Assembly: GCA_019694575.1 (NCBI GenBank)
Contig: JAIBBR010000035.1
Span: 1-40,555, forward strand
DNA from: Myxococcaceae bacterium
Lineage (GTDB): Bacteria; Myxococcota; Myxococcia; Myxococcales; Myxococcaceae
DNA length: 40,555 nucleotides
Direction: 5' to 3'
The notes under the pieces are model-generated. The model made no database searches. It was given only the letters and a program-made list of their open reading frames with translations, and was not told the DNA's origin. The translations under genes were made by a program, and so were the position numbers. The stretch's first letter is position 1. Every line of letters begins with the position of its first letter. Below are positions 37,492-40,555 of the stretch, in pieces.

Positions 37492-38634
37492 TTACTCCTT
37501 GAGCAGACTTGCTGAAATGACGATGCGCTGAATTTCGCTGGTGCCTTCATAGATCTCGGTGATGCGCGCGTCGCGCACGTGGCGTTCAGCGTCTAGCTCC
37601 TTGCTGTAGCCCATGCCGCCGTGAATCTGCAGCGCCTTGTTGGTGACGCGGCTCGCCATTTCGCTGGCGTACAACTTGGCCATCGCGCTCTCGGGGCCGT
37701 GGCGCACGCCTTTGTCTTTCATCAGCGCGGCACGCAAAACCAAAAGCCGCGCCGCGTCGATCTCGGTGGCCATGTCGGCGAGCATGAAGCTGATCGCCTG
37801 GTGCTCGCGAATCGGCTTGCCGAAGGTCTTGCGTTCACCTGAATATTGCACCGCCTCTTCGTACGCCGCGCGCGCAATGCCCAGCGCCTGCGCCGCAATG
37901 CCAATGCGGCCTCCGTCGAGCGTGCTCATCGCCACCTTGAAGCCGTCGCCTTCTTTGCCCAGCATGTTCTCGACGGGCACCTTCACATCTTCGAGATAAA
38001 TGGTGCAGCTCCAGGCACCACAGATGCCCATTTTCTTGTCGGGCTTCTGGCGGTTGAACCCGGGGGTCGACGTGGGAATCAAAAAGGCCGAGATGCCTTT
38101 GTGGCCCGCGCTCTTGTCAGTCATCGCGAAGAGCACGATCGCGTCGGCTTTGGGGCCCACGGTGATCCAGTTCTTGGAGCCGTTGATCACATAGTGATCG
38201 CCCTTCTTCACCGCGGTGGTCTGCTGAGCAGCGGCGTCGGAGCCCGCTTCAGGCTCGGTGAGACCAAAGCACCCCAACTTCTCGCCTCGAGCGAAGGGCA
38301 CGAGAAAATCGCGTTTTTGCGCTTCGGTGCCGAACTTCATCACCGGGTCGCAATAGAGCGAGTTGTTCACGCTCATAATCACCCCGGTCGACGCGCAGCC
38401 GCGGCTGATCTCTTCGATGCTCAGCGCGTAGCAGACGTTGTCTAAGCCCGCGCCGCCCAGGCTTTCTGGCACCGCGACCGCGAGCAACGACAGCTCGGCC
38501 AGCTGCTTCACCGCGCTTTCGGGCCAGGCATGCGCTTCGTCCCACTGGCGCGCGTTGGGAATAAGCTCTTTGGCGGCAAAATCGCGGCAGAGCTTCTGAA
38601 TGTCTCGTTGAACCTCGGTGAGCTCGAAATTCAT
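37492..38634 (-). CDS. Acyl-CoA dehydrogenase, butyryl-CoA dehydrogenase-like
   Basis: A 380-residue acyl-CoA dehydrogenase. The pattern starting NFELTEVQRDI, with GLTEPEAGSDAA, NGSKNWIT, QIHGGMGYSKELDAERHVRDARI and the catalytic Glu in EIYEGTSEIQR, is that of short-chain (butyryl-CoA) dehydrogenases. With the crotonase and 3-hydroxyacyl-CoA dehydrogenase genes upstream, it completes a C4 beta-oxidation set from butyryl-CoA to acetoacetyl-CoA. The start at 38634 fits the family; a GTG three codons earlier is possible. Confidence 0.94.
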   Translation of the reverse strand: MNFELTEVQRDIQKLCRDFAAKELIPNARQWDEAHAWPESAVKQLAELSLLAVAVPESLGGAGLDNVCYALSIEEISRGCASTGVIMSVNNSLYCDPVMKFGTEAQKRDFLVPFARGEKLGCFGLTEPEAGSDAAAQQTTAVKKGDHYVINGSKNWITVGPKADAIVLFAMTDKSAGHKGISAFLIPTSTPGFNRQKPDKKMGICGAWSCTIYLEDVKVPVENMLGKEGDGFKVAMSTLDGGRIGIAAQALGIARAAYEEAVQYSGERKTFGKPIREHQAISFMLADMATEIDAARLLVLRAALMKDKGVRHGPESAMAKLYASEMASRVTNKALQIHGGMGYSKELDAERHVRDARITEIYEGTSEIQRIVISASLLKE

Positions 38635-38704
38635 GCGAAACACGAATTACCGCGAACTTCGCCCCAGGTACAGCACGGAAGGTGAACCAGCCGACTGCCT
38701 GTTT

Positions 38705-39487
38705 TCAGAGCCCCTTGAACGCAGCGGCCCTCTTCTCGAGAAACGCCTGCATGCCTTCTTTCTGATCGGCGGTCGCGAACAAGCTGCCGAAGGCTTGGCT
38801 TTCAAGCTCATTGCCGGCAGCCAGGTCGAGGTCCCACCCTTGGGCGATCACCGTCTTGGCTTTGGTCACCGCGAGTGGGCCACGCGATGCGATCTTGCCG
38901 GCCACTTCACGACAGTGCCCAAGCAGCTTGTCGACGGGCAGCACCTCGAGCACCAGGTGGTATTCCTTGGCCTTCGAGGCGTCGATCATCTCACCGGTGT
39001 AGACGAGCTCTTTCGCCCGTGAGAGCCCCGTGCGCCGCGCCAAGCGTTGGGTACCGCCAAACCCGGGAATCACCGCCAAAGTCACTTCAGGCAAACCGAA
39101 CTTCGCCTTTTCAGACGCATAAATGAGATCGCACGCCAGCGCGAGCTCGCAGCCTCCACCCAGCGCAAAGCCATTCACCGCGGCAATGGTGGGAAAAGGC
39201 AGCGCCTCGAGCGCGGCCATGACTTTGTGCCCAGCGCGTGAAAAGGCCAGCGCTTCTTCCGCCGAATAATTGGCCATCTGCGCGATGTCGGCACCCGCGA
39301 CGAACGCCTTCTCGCCCGCACCTGTCACCAACAACACCCGCACTCCCGACTGCTGATGCACCTGAGTCACCGCAGCGAGCAACTCTTCGAGCGCCTTCGA
39401 GTTCAGCGCGTTGAGCGCCTTGGGGCGATCAACCGTCAACGTCGCGACAGCACCTTCGACCTCAAGCCGAATCGTTTCAAAGCCCAT
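38705..39487 (-). CDS. Enoyl-CoA hydratase (crotonase type)
   Basis: A 260-residue enoyl-CoA hydratase. The oxyanion-hole segments are AFVAGADI (61-68) and GFALGGGCELALACD (106-120), and both catalytic glutamates are present: E114 and E134 (in GLPEVTLAVIPGFGG). This form is typical of short-chain crotonases that hydrate crotonyl-CoA to 3-hydroxybutyryl-CoA, matching the neighbouring dehydrogenases. AGGGAGA before the ATG is a good ribosome-binding site. It lies 15 bases after the 3-hydroxyacyl-CoA dehydrogenase gene and is surely in the same operon. Confidence 0.94.
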   Translation of the reverse strand: MGFETIRLEVEGAVATLTVDRPKALNALNSKALEELLAAVTQVHQQSGVRVLLVTGAGEKAFVAGADIAQMANYSAEEALAFSRAGHKVMAALEALPFPTIAAVNGFALGGGCELALACDLIYASEKAKFGLPEVTLAVIPGFGGTQRLARRTGLSRAKELVYTGEMIDASKAKEYHLVLEVLPVDKLLGHCREVAGKIASRGPLAVTKAKTVIAQGWDLDLAAGNELESQAFGSLFATADQKEGMQAFLEKRAAAFKGL

Positions 39488-39502
39488 GGGGTTCTCCCTC
39501 GC

Positions 39503-40351
<849 letters not shown>

Positions 40352-40434
40352 GGCGAGAGCCTTTAAGCGCCCGTAACTTTTGGGTCAATCGGCAAGTCCA
40401 GCCGCGAACGGAAAGCGCGAAGGCCACGCCAGGC

Positions 40435-40555
40435 TCAATCGGTGCTGATTTCGTCGAGAAGCGCATCGTACTGTGTGGCGGGCGAGGGCGGAGTTTCTTT
40501 CGGTCGAGCAGATTTTCGCTTCGACTTGAGGGGCTGAACAGGCGCTACCAGACGT
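40435..40555 (-). CDS. Partial gene: C-terminal end of an unknown protein
   Basis: The last 39 codons of a frame that enters from beyond the right edge and ends in TGA at 40435-40437. The visible part starts with a Lys/Arg/Pro-rich, probably disordered stretch (PLKSKRKSARPKE) and ends with a short acidic helix (YDALLDEISTD). Nothing more can be said about function. The 83-base gap to the 3-hydroxybutyryl-CoA dehydrogenase start holds no clear terminator, so it could be the upstream member of the same operon. Confidence 0.45.
   Translation of the reverse strand, partial: RLVAPVQPLKSKRKSARPKETPPSPATQYDALLDEISTD

Overview
The window (about 40.5 kb, GC-rich, roughly 60-65% by eye) looks like a chromosomal segment from a member of the Myxococcota or a close deltaproteobacterial relative. 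The evidence is a PilZ domain of the myxobacterial TIGR02266 type fused to Hsp70, an AgmX/PglI C-terminal-type protein, many lipoproteins with Asp/Gly-rich segments after the lipid cysteine, an OmpA protein with TSP3 calcium repeats, and abundant acyl-CoA metabolism genes. I see no tRNA, rRNA, CRISPR array, insertion sequence, integrase or phage gene. The content is mostly core chromosome with lineage-specific envelope genes. Starts at GTG and TTG are common, and many genes overlap in ATGA, GTGA, TTGA or TGATG junctions, which implies translationally coupled operons.

Layout. 0-5.6 kb (+): two unknown coupled genes, miaB (tRNA thiomethylation), a VanZ-like membrane protein, a cyclic-nucleotide-binding protein, a secreted protein of unknown function, a DedA membrane protein and a membrane-anchored SAF-domain protein. 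5.9-7.35 kb (-): a Tim44-like membrane protein with two zinc ribbons. 7.4-12.5 kb (+): an acyl-CoA catabolic set (enoyl-CoA hydratase, acyl-CoA carboxylase beta subunit, acyl-CoA dehydrogenase) running into an unknown gene and then rnc (RNase III). 12.5-19.65 kb (+): a lipoprotein cyclophilin and a cytosolic cyclophilin, a terminator, then era, der, a YfgM-like TPR protein, a BamB-like beta-propeller lipoprotein, a MutT/NUDIX hydrolase and a DEDD exonuclease-like protein. This joins the rnc-era and der-yfgM-bamB neighbourhoods that are separate in E. coli.

19.65-26.7 kb: small lipoproteins and a basic protein around guaA and guaB (both -, separated by a + strand lipoprotein gene), then divergently the PilZ-Hsp70 fusion. 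26.8-29.1 kb (-): a coupled trio of tail-anchored protein, SAM methyltransferase and HMG-CoA lyase. 29.2-32.0 kb (+): a 954-residue lipoprotein that resembles the CehA/McbA metallohydrolase architecture with its metal ligands apparently lost. 32.1-35.8 kb (-): OmpA, a beta-rich protein with no signal peptide, and an Asp-box lipoprotein. 35.9-40.4 kb (-): a butyryl/crotonyl-CoA type beta-oxidation operon (3-hydroxyacyl-CoA dehydrogenase, crotonase, two acyl-CoA dehydrogenases) with an AgmX/PglI-like envelope gene inserted between the two dehydrogenases, and the tail of one further gene at the right edge.

The strongest candidate for something not routinely described is the PilZ-Hsp70 fusion with a short amphipathic C-terminal tail. 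The apparently dead CehA-like lipoprotein and the duplicated Tim44-like/zinc-ribbon protein come next. All functional calls rest on reading motifs by eye; no database search was possible.
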